Assembly (NCBI GenBank): GCA_949710005.1
Contig: OX453283.1
Coordinates: forward strand, 22,733,704 to 22,797,703
Source of the DNA: Ricordea florida
Lineage: Eukaryota; Cnidaria; Anthozoa; Corallimorpharia; Ricordeidae
Direction of reading: 5' to 3'
DNA length: 64,000 nt
This document shows positions 1 through 16,466 of this stretch, piece after piece. The notes below the pieces were generated by a model. That model saw only the letters and a list, made by a program, of their open reading frames with translations. It had not been told where the DNA came from and ran no database searches. Both the position numbers and the translations under genes were made by a program. Within the stretch, counting starts at the first letter, position 1. Every line of letters starts with the position of its first letter.

Positions 1-870
1 ATTGTCTAATGATACATAATAATTACCGTAATTTCCGGTCATTTACCCGCGCGGCAGATTACCCGCATCAGTCTACTTTTCCAATAGCGAGAAAAAACTT
101 TCAACAGATTACCCGCACCCCAAAACAACTGTACTTTTAAAATAAATAACAATTTTAATTTGACTAGCGAAAAGCAACTTCCAAAATCATCTTGAAACTC
201 TGACGTGCACGTTTTACACTTGGCATATTGACTCAAAACTATGCGTGGCTACACTTATCGTAAATGATCGGAGATTGTAAATTGTTGTCAGTTACCTTTT
301 TATAACGTTTTGAATCAAGTAAAAACTTCATCCATTGTTTTTGTTGACATGGTATCCTTTTGCGTGCAATTAGTAAGTTTTTATAACCATTGTTTTCAAT
401 GTTTCATTGAGAATAATAGCGCTTGTAAAAATCTGTGCTCATAAAAATAGATATCTCAGGACCTACTGAGTGTAAGAAATCGCTCAAAACGAGAATAATT
501 ATGTCTAGTTATTATTTTATTATATAGCTGGTTCAAAGAGAGGGTAAGATTAACCAAATCCTCAGTTCTGATTGGCTTCGCAAGCAGACAAGTTGGACTT
601 CTCTTGCTTGCCTGCTTGGGACTTCCTGCTTTGTCCTACAGAACAAAACTTAACAAAGTTGCTATATAATAAATCTTTTACTGACCAAACTTGTTCAGTC
701 AAGATGATTGGATATTGGGCAAGTTCTTATTCTGCATTTTTATTTGCCTTGACTACAGCTAAGCAATATACAAATGCAAAGAAAGGTCTCAGCCGACATG
801 CAGCCATCTTGTCCAGCTTATGCTTTGGCAATAATTAATGCATATACATGTTTAATTTAGTTTAATTTAA
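1..870. other. Intron of CDS gene, nothing clear
   Basis: AT-rich sequence, presumably intronic because the next exon at 1881 starts mid-protein. A loose repetition of an attacccgc-containing phrase occurs at about 45-120. A CCAAT-type motif (ctgattggct) lies near 565. No exon with CDS similarity was found. Confidence 0.4.
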
Positions 871-1172
871 TTTAGTATAAATACTCAGGTGATTATACAA
901 AATCGCGCGCTCTGATTGGTTCGCTATCTCGGATTATCAGCCGATAATCACCTCGATGAACAAAATGGCTGCCAGTCGTTCGCGCGCTTGTGATGAAATA
1001 ATTTTTTTCGTGTTGTTCAATGCTTTTCTTTTCTTTTTTGAAATAATCATCTGTGTATTTATACTAAAACAATTATTCACCTCAGGCTCAGTGATTCTCA
1101 CTGAATATTCACCTCGACTTCGTCTCGGTGAATATTCGCCGAGAATCACTTCGCCCGTGGCGAATAATTGTT
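871..1172 (+). mobile_element. Two-hairpin MITE, copy A
   Basis: Begins TAGTATAAATACTCAGGTGA and ends CGAATAATTG. Contains a left hairpin beside a CTCTGATTGG box, then AACAAAATGGCTGCC (a start codon in good context), then ACTAAAACAATTATTCACC, then a right hairpin (attcacctcgacttcg against cggtgaatattcgcc). The same element lies in opposite orientation at 56664-56972, which defines both ends. A divergent relative with the same layout is at 33289-33646. Confidence 0.8.
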
Positions 1173-1194
1173 AATTAATCCATTTTTACTGCAT

Positions 1195-1556
1195 ACAATA
1201 AACACAAGTAAGCAGCAGGGATTGGCTAGAAGGGAACCGGAGAACCATATGTGCTAGTCCACCCAACTATTAAAGGTCAACCACACACCGGGGTCTACGT
1301 CCCCTACTCTTTTCGAATAGTGTTGTGGGATCTTTAACGTCCCACAAGAACAGTTCTGTGAGACGGGGCCTACGGTTTTTTGTCCTTATCCGAGAAGAAT
1401 AGAATGTCTAACCATTTGCAGATGTCATAAGAAAGGCAGCACATTTTCCTCAGTCATTCTAAGACCTTGAGTGTTAGTCTGGCCGAGGTTTAAACTCACG
1501 ACCTCCCACTCGACAGGCCGACGCTCTACCAACTGAGCTAACCGGGTGGCGGTAAT
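1195..1556 (-). mobile_element. tRNA-derived SINE
   Basis: On the minus strand the head reads GGTTAGCTCAGTTGGTAGAG (RNA polymerase III A box) and then a B-box-like GTCGTGAGTTTAAACC, followed by a body and an A/T tail near 1200. A body fragment in the opposite orientation occurs at 9493-9655 (shared atgacatctgcaaatggtta and gtaggccccgtctcac), confirming a dispersed repeat. The tRNA-like part lacks a full cloverleaf 3' end, so it is not called a tRNA gene. Confidence 0.8.
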
Positions 1557-1880
1557 TTTTTTAATTGGTAATTGTTTGTTATATACCTAAACTTTCACTC
1601 AACAAAACGAGCACTGTGACTGGTTGATTCTTGGTCACGTGCCCCTGACCAAATTTAAATGTATCCCAACCGGGATACAATTGTGCAGTTTTTGCCCGTG
1701 CGCAAGTTGTGCTGTGTTTGTTTGTTTGTTTGTTTGTTTTTGCTATGTTTTGTCTAAGGGAAAGTCTAAATTTATAACAAAGCATTGCATTCTTGACCTA
1801 GTGTATTGTTCTGTGAAGTGATGTTTCCATTTACATGTAGTAAATTATGAACTTAAAGGTTGTGTTCTTTGTTTTTTCAG

Positions 1881-4440
1881 ATGACACATGTTATGTGTCA
1901 GTACCAATACTTGATCTGTCCTCTTGAGGTAAGGTTATGTTGTTATCGTACTTACATAAAACTATGTTTGTTTCATGTTTGATCAGCGCAATGTTCATTG
2001 CTCACTTTTGCAATTCTCATCATAGTTTTCATCATTGAAAAACTATTGATATTGTATGTAATTACATATGCATGATTTTCAAGATTGAAAGGGACCTAAT
2101 CTTTCTGGATTTTGTGTTGCAGTTCAATGGTTCAGTGACACAGTTCAAGACAGTTTGTGAGCCAGCTGCTCTGTACACACTCAGTTCATTTACCATTCCT
2201 GCACCAGTCAAGTACCTTCTGGGATTTGTAAGTGCTTTTTATAGTGCCGTAATCATATCAGTGGGTTGGAGTAGGCAGAGAGGGGAAGCTTTACAATTTT
2301 CAAATATAATTTACTTTAATGATTTGGGTATGATTATGTTTAGGTTGTAGGTTGAAATGAATTTCAGGTCAACATGGTTCCATTCTAGTTTGGTTTGTTT
2401 TTTCCTTTGTTTCAGATTAATTTCCATAATCCTCTAACAATTTGAAACAAAGGAAAAACAAATCAAACTAGTTTGAAACCATTTTGACCTGAAATTCATT
2501 TTAACCCACAACATATAATTATGTCAAATAAAACATATATTTCCATTACAGTTAGAATTTACATAAAATGCAAATATTTGCGTTAAAATTATTTTAACCC
2601 TTTAAGCCCCAATATCAATATTCGTTTTCTCCTAACTGTTCTCATATATTTGTTACAGTACTAGTGAGGAGAATTTGTTTAAATATCAACGCAACTCTTT
2701 TTGGTGATCAGTTTCGTTATTCTCACAACCTAAACTAGTTGATGAACAGTGAATATGTAATGCAAAATTGGATGCTGTTCACTTCTGGAACTTAAAGGAC
2801 TAAGCAGTATTATTGTGATTTAGCTTAAAAATGAACAGGCTGGGATTATAACTGAATGCACAACTGCATAAATACTCTCCTTGATAATTTACTTTTATTA
2901 TTGGTTACAGACTACAATAAGTATTAATTACGATTAATAGTAACTGTATGTGGGTTCTTTGAAGACAATAATTATTTTATAATAGATTTATGATCTAATA
3001 TCAAACAGATTGTTACACTCAATGAAGCAATTATCTTAAAAAAATGTAGATTAATAATAGGACAAACTCCTACCCATTTCCTTACAGGTGACATTTTTAT
3101 TCATTGCAATCATTGTCTGTATAAGTATTTATTTCTTGGGCTGCATTTAATATTTTGTATTTCTTAATCCTCCTTAGGGTGGACTGTCTCAGGATGAGGT
3201 GTGGCTATACCCCATGCAGTTTCACTCCATTGTCCTTTCACTGTTCAGTTCATTGATCGCTCCTTTTGGAGGATTCTTTGCCAGTGGCTTTAAAAGGGCT
3301 TTTAAGGTCAAGGTAGGTTAGGTTAAGAGTTCATTCTCATCTCTCTGGCATTGAAAGTAATTCTGTGAAAAATGTAGTGCAGTGTGGCACAGGGGCATGT
3401 AAAATTTCAAACATTTTTGGCCACCTTTTGAATAAAAGGCACCTTCCAACTCTTCCATTGTGGGATCATGTGCCACACAAAGGTGATTATAGTTATAATT
3501 ATTGGTAGGTATTGCTTAAGTGCTCACTTGAACATGTTAACAGTAGGTGAAGTTACAAGGTTAGAATGGAAGGAATTCCAGATCTTGTTACCCTGGTTAC
3601 AAAGAATTATCAGCTGTTTGATATTGACCTGCAGGGCCAATACCCTTCCATATTGAACTATACCTGGCCACTAACCCATATCTCTTGTGTGTGTGTTTTT
3701 CCTGCTCGTCAGGATTTTGCAGACACCATTCCTGGACATGGTGGTTTGTTGGATCGGTTTGACTGTCAATTCCTTATGGCTACGTTTGTTCATGTTTATC
3801 ATTTCACTTTTATCAGGTGAGCTGGGATTAAACCAGTCTTCTGAGTTGGGTAGATTTGGAAAGCTTTCATACATGTCAGCGTTTTCAATAAGAATTGTAG
3901 CAGCAGGAGAATTGTGTAAAGTAACAGGAGAATATTCTGAAAGCACTCCATGTCTGAATTTAAAAGTAGCTCAGGCCATCTAAATTTGCCCAGAGAATTC
4001 TTCGTTGAAGCCAGAGAATTCTTCATAGTAGCCGGAGAATTCTCTGATCTCCGATGCCAAATGAACACCCTGCACGTACTGTATAATTATATTGGGATTG
4101 TGAGTAATGAATATTTCATAAATCTGGGACCTTGATTGCTGTACCATAGAGTGGAAAAGTTAAATTGATTCATCATCTTTGCATTAGCAGGTTTCTGAAT
4201 TTTTTGTCTTTAAGTGTGTTCATATTTTTATATCTCTTCGTATCTTTCAGGGATAGGAGAGGTAATCATTTTAGTTGAATTTCAGTGATTTATGTTTTGT
4301 TGTTGTTGTTGTTATCGTTTTTTAACAGGGCACCACAGCCTCACAAACTGCTGCAGCAAGTCTTGTCACTAGAGCTAGAGCAGCAGCTTAAAATCTATGA
4401 AGAGCTGAAGTCCAGCCTGCTTAGACGAGGGCTTCTATAA
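1881..4440 (+). CDS. CDS1/CDS2: Phosphatidate cytidylyltransferase (CDP-diacylglycerol synthase), 3' part of gene
   Basis: Last five coding exons: 1881-1928, 2123-2227, 3178-3312, 3713-3816 and 4329-4440 (stop TAA), 167 residues, all with AG/GT borders and compatible phases. The family makes CDP-diacylglycerol from CTP and phosphatidate in the ER membrane for phosphatidylinositol and cardiolipin synthesis. The prenyl-like CDS signature runs across the third and fourth exons: [15 protein letters not shown], then [12 protein letters not shown], containing the KD, HGG and DRFD residues. The C-terminus ([20 protein letters not shown], then a short basic tail) matches animal CDS1/2. Exon 1881 opens in mid-protein ([12 protein letters not shown]), so its first Met is internal and the 5' exons lie beyond the left edge. 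CDS1 and CDS2 cannot be told apart here; invertebrates often have a single gene. It converges with PCNA. Confidence 0.95.
2344..2513. mobile_element. Foldback element, family F1
   Basis: A 170-bp near-palindrome in the CDS intron. The left arm has gaatttcaggtcaacatgg and ttgttttttcctttgtttca; the right arm is the inverse, with a loop of a few tens of bases. Related copies lie at 19848-19996 and 37775-37992. Its ends (gttgtagg ... cccacaacat) resemble those of family F2. Confidence 0.8.
2594..2803 (+). mobile_element. TTAACCCTTT-type MITE, copy 1
   Basis: Starts TTAACCCTTTAAGCCCC and ends with the near inverse GGAACTTAAAGGACTAA. The body is about 80% alike to 11964-12174 in a PCNA intron. Related termini occur at 22037-22684 and 41830-42214. 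TTAA at the ends suggests a piggyBac-type target site. Confidence 0.65.
3876..4072 (+). mobile_element. hAT-type MITE family M, copy 1
   Basis: Carries the family body (gttttcaataagaattgtag ... ccgatgccaaatgaacaccctg) with repeated gagaattctt motifs. It lies in the last CDS intron. The left terminus is degraded compared with the copies at 17624, 30100 and 40077. Confidence 0.75.
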
Positions 4441-6869
4441 GTTGTTGTTACTTAAAGAAGCATAATATGTTGGGGGTTTTGATCAAACACACAGACATTT
4501 CTGGTTCAAGGCTGCAACTTAGGAATGATTCCAGCAACTGGAACAAAACACTGCTTTCTTCTAGAAATTTTGCACTAGTTGATTGAAATGACAAACAGAA
4601 CATAGTGAACAAACACAGTGGTCCTAGAATAAAGAATACCTTAGAACTTATTTCTAAGTGGATGTAATTAAACTAGTAGAGGAACCACCTTGTAGAAAAC
4701 AGATCTGCTGTTTGCCAAAGAGTTTGCACCTATTACTTAACAAAACCAAACAATGACGACCTGTGGAAATATTATTCACTTAATGTCAGGTACCATGGGA
4801 AACAGTTCGTTTTGTCTCCGACGGTCCTGATATTTCCAGAGACTAAGTCCAGGGAAACATAAGAAATTGAGGGAAAACAAAACTGACTGGTAACCCAAGG
4901 AACCAGATGAAATTAAAATTAATGTAAATGTAATCCTAGACGTTCACTTTAACATTGGCTAAGAATGAAGATCAAAGCAAAGAATGTTGGAACTTCAGTA
5001 GAACACAAATTTAATTCTCAAAAACACTGAATGAATGATGAGCGAATTTTCTGAAAGAGTATTATCTGGACTTAACAAGTTAAATAACTGTACAAAAAAG
5101 TTACTTTTTAGGTTGAGGCTGCATGTTTGTGTTGGTGTACTCATTCACAGATGTAAAATATTGTAATGTTTTTCCCATTTTCTATTTTGCCATCTTCCAC
5201 CATGCTTTGATCACGTGCTGTACATTGTATCCTGAGTTGGGTGTAACTTCTGAATTTGACGAAAAATCAACAGTTGCAGTCCCTATTTTGTTGATTGAAA
5301 GTCTAGGAATATAACAATTGATATTATTGCTCATCAACCAATTCATTGTTTACGTGTGTAGTTAAACCTCTCTCATCAGTTGTACATTCATTCATTTATT
5401 TACTGATAATTTTTATACCGGAATTATTTATCACTAAAATTAATTGTCACATTCAAGCGAAATACTATGTGCAGTTTAAGCAAAAGATGGTTGTTATGGT
5501 CAGAGGTGTTTGCCGGTAAGAAGATACTGGTATTAGCTCTGTTGTATTTGGCTCAAGCTCCCATTAATGCTATCCAGAACTGTTGTCCATTACTTAATAT
5601 AATCATATTAATCTTTCATTCCCAAGATATGAGTAGTGATTCTTAATAGACTAGCTCATACATTTCCACACGTTTGTTTGGAGAATCCAGTGGTCAATAG
5701 TCAACATCCCAAACTTAATAACTCTCTAAATACCTTTGATGTTTTAGTTGATATTCTGTTTAATGGTAATTTTAGATGTTTATGTCCTACAGTATTTGAA
5801 AATTAAGGATTAGATTTTGCTTTTCTTGGCAGCAAGTAGGGTAATGTAGATAGATTTATTTTTTATTTCAGGATCGATGGTAAGAAAAGGGTTATCAATG
5901 AATGCAAACAAATGTAACAAAGGCTTAAGTTACCACATGACTAAAATGTACTTTTGGCAATTGCAAATTTTTTAGTTAAGTGCTTGGAAATCAGAAGTGA
6001 TGTAATTTATGGTTTAAATTTAATAAATGGAAAAATATAAAAGGAGAGCATTAACATGTATTCAAACTACATCTTTGTACATCATTATTTCCTTTTCTTA
6101 TTGAGATTTATCAACTATGCATAATTTTGTATTGCAGTGGTAAAACAACCATGTATATATAAAATAACATTAAGTTAAGGTTGCCTGTTAATTGGCTGGT
6201 TTGTAAATATGCTAATAAGCACATTTTGGCCAAAGCAGTTTCTTTCAGACCCAGCTTGTACACCAAGAATCATTTTGAGCTACTCTTGATTTTTGTTAAT
6301 GGTTGCTAGTTATATAAACTTTCAATTTTTTTTTCTTATAGAATTGATCTCAGCTTTTAAAATTGAAAATACTGTGAATACAACCTCAAGATATGATATG
6401 AAGCTCAAAATTTCAGTTACTGATTTTAAGTGAGAAATCACCTAGCACAATGTTCATCCCACGTTTTTAATATTATAAGAATGGCAATTGTCACTAGTCA
6501 AATCTAGAGTGTCCTTGAAAACTAACATTATAACATTTCACAAAATGCTGAATACTTTGGGTGCAATGTTATGTTACGTACCTGATTTTCCCTTATATAC
6601 TAAAAATTAAACACAAAGGCACAGATGATCATGGTTATCAGCAATGATCATCAATTCGATTGCAAATTATACCAGTTCAGAGTGCCATATAATCCAGGAC
6701 ATGTGTTCATGCTTTGATAAGTCAAGAAAATCTGGGATGGCCAATGATCAATCTCCTAAGATTATTTCCTGGCAAGCAAATCTCCCTCAAGTGAAGATTG
6801 TCTTCACCATTGCATGCAGTTTAGGTATAGGTGGATAAAAACAGTGCAAGATGAGAGGTAATATCAGAG
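4441..6869. other. CDS 3' UTR and AT-rich intergenic sequence
   Basis: No protein-coding similarity and no structured repeat could be recognised over these 2.4 kb. The first part is presumably 3' UTR. Confidence 0.4.
4627..4632 (+). terminator. Candidate polyadenylation signal of CDS gene
   Basis: An AATAAA motif sits within the sequence tagaataaagaatacc, about 190 nt after the stop codon. It is the first canonical signal downstream. Later AATAAA motifs (for example near 6020) could serve longer 3' UTRs, so use of this one is inferred; exact coordinates are good to a few bases. Confidence 0.4.
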
Positions 6870-7322
6870 CCCGGGGAAGGTACTCCCTTATATCAGCTAT
6901 ATATAGATACATGCGGCCTCATAGGGTATGGTTTTTCATTTGTTTTGGTCATAAATAGAGTATAGATTTTGCCGCCATTTTGGTAATAAATGTGACCCTC
7001 CACGGGACTTAAGGGTATTGATTTTGACACTCGCGTTATAGTGTAGAATTCTGAGCTCAAAGCTTTGCACAAGCAGTCTTGTAACCCACCTAATAAAGCA
7101 GATAAACATTGACTTTAACATTGGTCTAAACTAGGAAATAATTATAAGGCAGGTCTCAAACAGGGTCTTTATTTAAGGGTCAGGTCATAGATAGGGTATC
7201 CAATTTTAGGTCAGGTCATAAATAGGGTACGGAAAATCAGATTTTGATCAGAAATCGGGCGAGGGTTTTGGGAAGTGGGCCGCACACCCCTATCCAATTT
7301 TTCTGCAAGTACCCTCCTCGGG
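6870..7322. mobile_element. hAT-type non-autonomous DNA transposon with 8-bp TSD
   Basis: Termini CCCGGGGAAGGTACTCCC and AAGTACCCTCCTCGGG are inverted. They are flanked by a perfect 8-bp duplication TATCAGAG (6862-6869 and 7323-7330). The interior contains repeated phrases such as aggtcataaatagggta. An 8-bp duplication is characteristic of the hAT superfamily. No transposase is encoded. Confidence 0.85.
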
Positions 7323-7379
7323 TATCAGAGCTTATCTGTGTGTAAACTGAGTCAGACAGCAAAACTGACTATTTTAGCT

Positions 7380-8360
7380 GGGTGCTCTTTCTACTTTGCT
7401 AGGCTTGAAGCTTGTAAAGTTAAAGTGTTTTTACCTACTAAAGTACGTAGTGATGGAATAAACATTGTAAATGAATGCCCTAAATATGTTGTAGATTTTT
7501 ACATTGAGCTTCACCTAGTTGTCATATTATTACCATATGTTAAACGAGTCCAAATCTCTCCTACTGCTCAATCTAAGTTTGATTGCTTATATAATATTTC
7601 CGACTTATTAGAGTGGAAAAATATTTATCTATTACCTCGTCGAGTCACTCTTGATACAAGAACGCAAGCCTTTCAATACAAGATCTTAAATCGTATCCTC
7701 TACACAAATAGCATCTTATACGAAATGAAATTAGTTCCTTCTCCGTTATGCACCTTTTGTGGAGATCACGAAGAAACTCTGGAGCATCTCTTAGTAAAGT
7801 GTGCGTGTTCAAAAGAATTTTGGTCTGCTACCACTTCGTGGCTAAACAATCACAATATACAAGTTGATAATCTTGACGAGATAACCATTCTTTTTGGTTG
7901 TTTCGAAAATATTCCAGATTGTATTTTGTTAAACCATATAATTCTTTTAGGGAAATATACTATTTACATATGCCGTAGTAAAAACATCATGCCATCGCTA
8001 TCCTTACTGAAAGCCAAAACAATACAAACTCGAAAGCTGGAGCTTCTCATTGCAAAAAAGATTAAGAAGGAATTTTTTCATTATAGAAAGTGGCAGAAAA
8101 TGTTATTGTAAAATTTTAAGCTTTGAGCAGCAGATAGATATACACGTAATTAATTAGTCAAAACAATAGATTTAGGCGCTAGTAGGCTGAAGACTCGCTT
8201 TCAATGTAATCATTTATGTCTTGCTGACTGTGAAATGTGCTTTGTAATTAGTGTTATCGTGAATTAGTTTAGTGGTAATACATCTGTTGTTATTGGAATG
8301 TAATGTAAGTTACGTGGTTTGTAAAAAAATCTGTTTGTAATGTCAATAAAAATGTTAAAA
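7380..8360 (+). mobile_element. 5'-truncated LINE (L1/Tx1-like) ORF2 C-terminus
   Basis: An open frame ends at 8111. From about 7620 it reads LLPRRVTLDTRTQAFQYKIL, then SPLCTFCGDHEETLEHLLVK and CACSKEFWSATTSWL. This is the C-terminal thumb and zinc-knuckle (CxxC...H...C) region of L1/Tx1-clade reverse transcriptase proteins. The reverse transcriptase core is absent. A 3' UTR follows, ending in AAAAATGTTAAAAATATATA at about 8340-8380, as expected for a retroposed tail. The frame also extends upstream through the neighbouring hAT element, but that part is coincidental. Confidence 0.75.
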
Positions 8361-8458
8361 ATATATATATATATATATATATTATCACCATATTATAGTG
8401 GTGCAATAGCCATGGTGCAAAATCAATCAATACACCACCGTTATTACACTAGGGCTTC

Positions 8459-8585
8459 GACTGACTCAAAATTTGACGATTTGTCCGATGAAGACATGGA
8501 TTCTCTTATTATATCCATTTCCTAAAAACACCAAGAAAGCAACTTGCTTGGAAAATATCTGTTGTAAAAGATCACAAATTTTAAA
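8459..8585 (+). pseudogene. Relic of a DUF3504/Crypton-like N-terminal coding segment
   Basis: Frame 1 reads DDLSDEDMDSLIISIS and stops; a neighbouring frame continues KTPRKQLAWKISVVKDH. Together they resemble the N-terminal part of cnidarian DUF3504 (KIAA1958-like, Crypton-derived) proteins, where an acidic EDLD-type helix precedes a KQ-rich segment. The frame is broken and no recombinase domain follows. The family assignment is from memory of the motif and needs a search. Confidence 0.4.
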
Positions 8586-8711
8586 TTTTTCATTCCAGCT
8601 AGCCGAGGTGTTTTTGAGTGTTGTCAACAGTATTCAAGGCAGTGTGTCCTTGTGCAGTGTATTCAATTTGAACAAAAATGTTAATGCACTCATTGCTTGT
8701 GACTTATTGAG

Positions 8712-8801
8712 ATTTTTACCTGTACTCCTTCACTAACAATGAACAAGAATATAATTAAATTTCTTGTTCATTGTTAGTGAACTCGTCACAGGTAAAAATC
8801 C
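8712..8801. repeat. Inverted repeat
   Basis: Arms atttttacctgt..cttcactaacaatgaacaag and its inverse surround a 12-bp AT spacer (atataattaaat). It lies 3' of PCNA, about 100 bp beyond its polyadenylation signal. Confidence 0.7.
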
Positions 8802-8884
8802 ATATAATTCACTTGCTGAGTGTGTTAACCTGTAAATACTGACCCATTAAAGTGCACAAAATAACTTTTTCAGAGTTAACTTGT

Positions 8885-8890
8885 TTTATT
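8885..8890 (-). terminator. Polyadenylation signal of PCNA
   Basis: TTTATT on the plus strand reads AATAAA in the PCNA direction, about 95 nt after the stop codon at 8986-8988. This is a typical distance for a short 3' UTR. It is the nearest canonical signal. Confidence 0.55.
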
Positions 8891-8985
8891 TTTAATATGT
8901 ACACTATCAGTAAAACACAAAAGCAATCCAAATTCACCAGCTGCGATATTATACAAGATCGGCACATTGATAGTGATAACGCATC

Positions 8986-14211
<5,226 letters not shown>

Positions 14212-14272
14212 TCCTCGTTCCAACGACAGATAAGAATATGAAATACGCGCCAAGAGTTCAAGTAGAAAAAGT

Positions 14273-14303
14273 GCGGGAAATTCAATTCACAGCTTCTGAT
14301 TGG
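14273..14303 (-). promoter_or_regulatory. Candidate PCNA promoter: E2F site and CCAAT box
   Basis: Plus-strand GCGGGAAA at 14273-14280 reads TTTCCCGC in the PCNA direction, the E2F consensus core. An inverted CCAAT box (ATTGG) lies at 14299-14303. Another TTTCCCGC-type match occurs at 13665-13674 (TGGCGGGAAA). E2F plus NF-Y sites are established regulators of S-phase genes including PCNA, so the placement just upstream of the proposed first exon is meaningful. Occupancy is not shown. Confidence 0.45.
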
Positions 14304-14374
14304 CTAATTTTGTCACATGTGGCATTTCACAGTGCGAAACTCCAGTGGAATGGATTCTGGGTAAAAGGGCAAGT

Positions 14375-15060
14375 TTGAACAAGCCTGTTATTTATTGACC
14401 ATTATTATTCATTCAAAATATTTCCCCGATTCTGATTGGCTAAAAGCACACGTTTAATTCACCATAACCAGTTACTGATGACCAAATTTGGAAGAATTTT
14501 CACTTTAACGATGAAATGACGTCAAAAATGCAGCGTTTTCGCAGGTTAATGCACCGTTAACCGAGAAGACCTGGGGACGAGCTTGTGTTATTTTGGTGTT
14601 TTGGTATATTGCTGGTGGGTGTGAAATTTGTGAAAATGAAGCTCATTTTCTCCTTTAAGTGTTTGAAAATATTTTGATAAATAATAAAGCAATTAATGAA
14701 TTCGGCTTTCGTAGGATATTAAGAATTAAGCGGATCTCGGAGCTCTTCTGTCACTCTGTCCACATTTTCTGTTCACTGGTAACTCGTTTGATTTCCCGTT
14801 TGATTCTAGTGAGACATTCGCTAAATCATTTGACTCTTTTGCTATTTTCAGTTCGCGGAACGACCCGTTTCGAAATATACGCTCATTACACACGCCATCT
14901 TTCAGAGTGGGTCTACCGCGAACGGTTTGTGGGTCTGTATGTTTGAGCGTTGAAAAGATGACACGCCATCGACTTAGTCGACATCGTAGAAAGAAGTTTG
15001 CGCCCGTATTACCTGTCTGCGGCATTCCCCATTGCACGTGACTGCGATTTGCGATGAAAC
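14375..15060. other. PCNA upstream intergenic sequence, probably repeat-derived
   Basis: No gene found. A ctgattggctaaaa box near 14430 is followed by AT-rich sequence of the kind recurring in MITEs elsewhere in the window, but no termini were located. Confidence 0.3.
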
Positions 15061-15349
15061 TCGAGGGTAAACCTATATAGTCGGTTGCCCGACTAATGAA
15101 TTACGCAGATAAGACAGGTTAATTAAACTTTATTTTGCACCATCCAATTGATAAATACAACACAATTACAGACTGAGAGAGAAATACGCTACTGCCACAA
15201 ATAAGGCCTGTTCAGATTTCTATGATACTGATTTTAGCGACCCGCAAAAAATTGTACTCTGAGAATTTCTTGGGTCATTTATCTTAAAATTCTCTTTGCT
15301 GTATTGGACTGATGAAAATGGAAAGTTGCTACCCATTATAAATAGTTAA

Positions 15350-15678
15350 GGGCGCGTTCCATTCGATCAAAAATTCCGGTTTGAATTTACTAATATGTTC
15401 GTATGTCAAATGGAACGGTACTTTCCACCTCAATGCCACTACCTCGTTCCACTACCCGGGTTCCACTGCCACTCGGTTTGTCAACGTCGCCATCTTTACC
15501 TTTGTTCGAGGCAACAGTCGCGGCCAAGAGAATTAAGGACAAATGAAACAGAAAATTTCCGGAAAAAGGACAACCTGAGAGGCTGACCGAAATTTTCGAA
15601 ATGAGTTTCCAGAAATTTTCCGTTCCATTCGATTTTGAACCGGAACTTTCGGAAATTTTGGTCGAATGGAAAACGCCC
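15350..15678. mobile_element. PIF/Harbinger-like MITE with TAA duplication
   Basis: Termini GGGCGCGTTCCATTCGATC and GGTCGAATGGAAAACGCCC are inverted and flanked by TAA on both sides (15347-15349, 15679-15681). Internally, further fragments of the terminal theme recur (aatggaacgg, ttccgttccattcga). A 3-bp TAA/TTA duplication is typical of PIF/Harbinger. Confidence 0.7.
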
Positions 15679-16466
15679 TAAATTCCTTTTGTAATTTCAT
15701 TTCTTTGTACTATGTTAAACAGTTAAACCGTTTGCACATGACGTCACGGCAGCCATGTTGGTGTCCCCAGACAAAGAAAAGGAGGCCATCTTGGTCTCCC
15801 AAACTGATCCTCCTGGAATTAAATTCTATTCTTATGCAAACATCTTCTTTTGTTTCTGTTAAAAACATGGTCGCTGATCGCGTGAGTGAAAAGGCTCTAT
15901 TGGGGAGTCGATTGAGCGTACTAGCATTGCTAGGCCATCTCAAAATATTTTGTTACTCTTTGCCTGACCAGCCCAAAAACTGTTTTAAATGAAAGACTAT
16001 TTTGAATAGGCCACTTTTTACACCTACTTTTATTAGCCTGGATATCAAATCATAAAAAGCAGGCAATTAGCTAGTGAAGCATATTTGCAAAAAAAAAAAT
16101 TGAATTTTCAAGTGAAAGCACACATGTAACCTGCCCTTCATACTTAGCATCCAGGCTTTTCCTCTTGTTGGCCTGACAAAATTTTAACAAAACAAAAACG
16201 CAGAGGGAGGCTCATCCTCGGTGTAAAAACCTGTTACGTTCACGAGTGACGCAGAACAAAGAAAACAAAGGAGACAAAACAATAGAGACTAGGAAGAGAA
16301 AAAGAAAAAAAAAAACAAAGAAAAACTAAATAGGTTTTTACACTGCCGTAAACCCCAGTGGGACACAAGCCATTGAATGGCAACGGCCTTACTTCCAACA
16401 AGCAGTTGGAGCCAAAAGCTATACGTAAAGGTTTTGCTTGCATTGTTAACAGAATTTTACACATGT

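Noticed and set aside
1483..1556. A tRNA gene
   Set aside because: A and B boxes are present but no complete acceptor stem, and the sequence continues into a repeated SINE body found elsewhere in the window.
7275..7560. N-terminal part of the 278-codon frame 7275-8111 as a real protein
   Set aside because: It runs out of the hAT element across its target duplication; only the part after about 7560 has LINE similarity.
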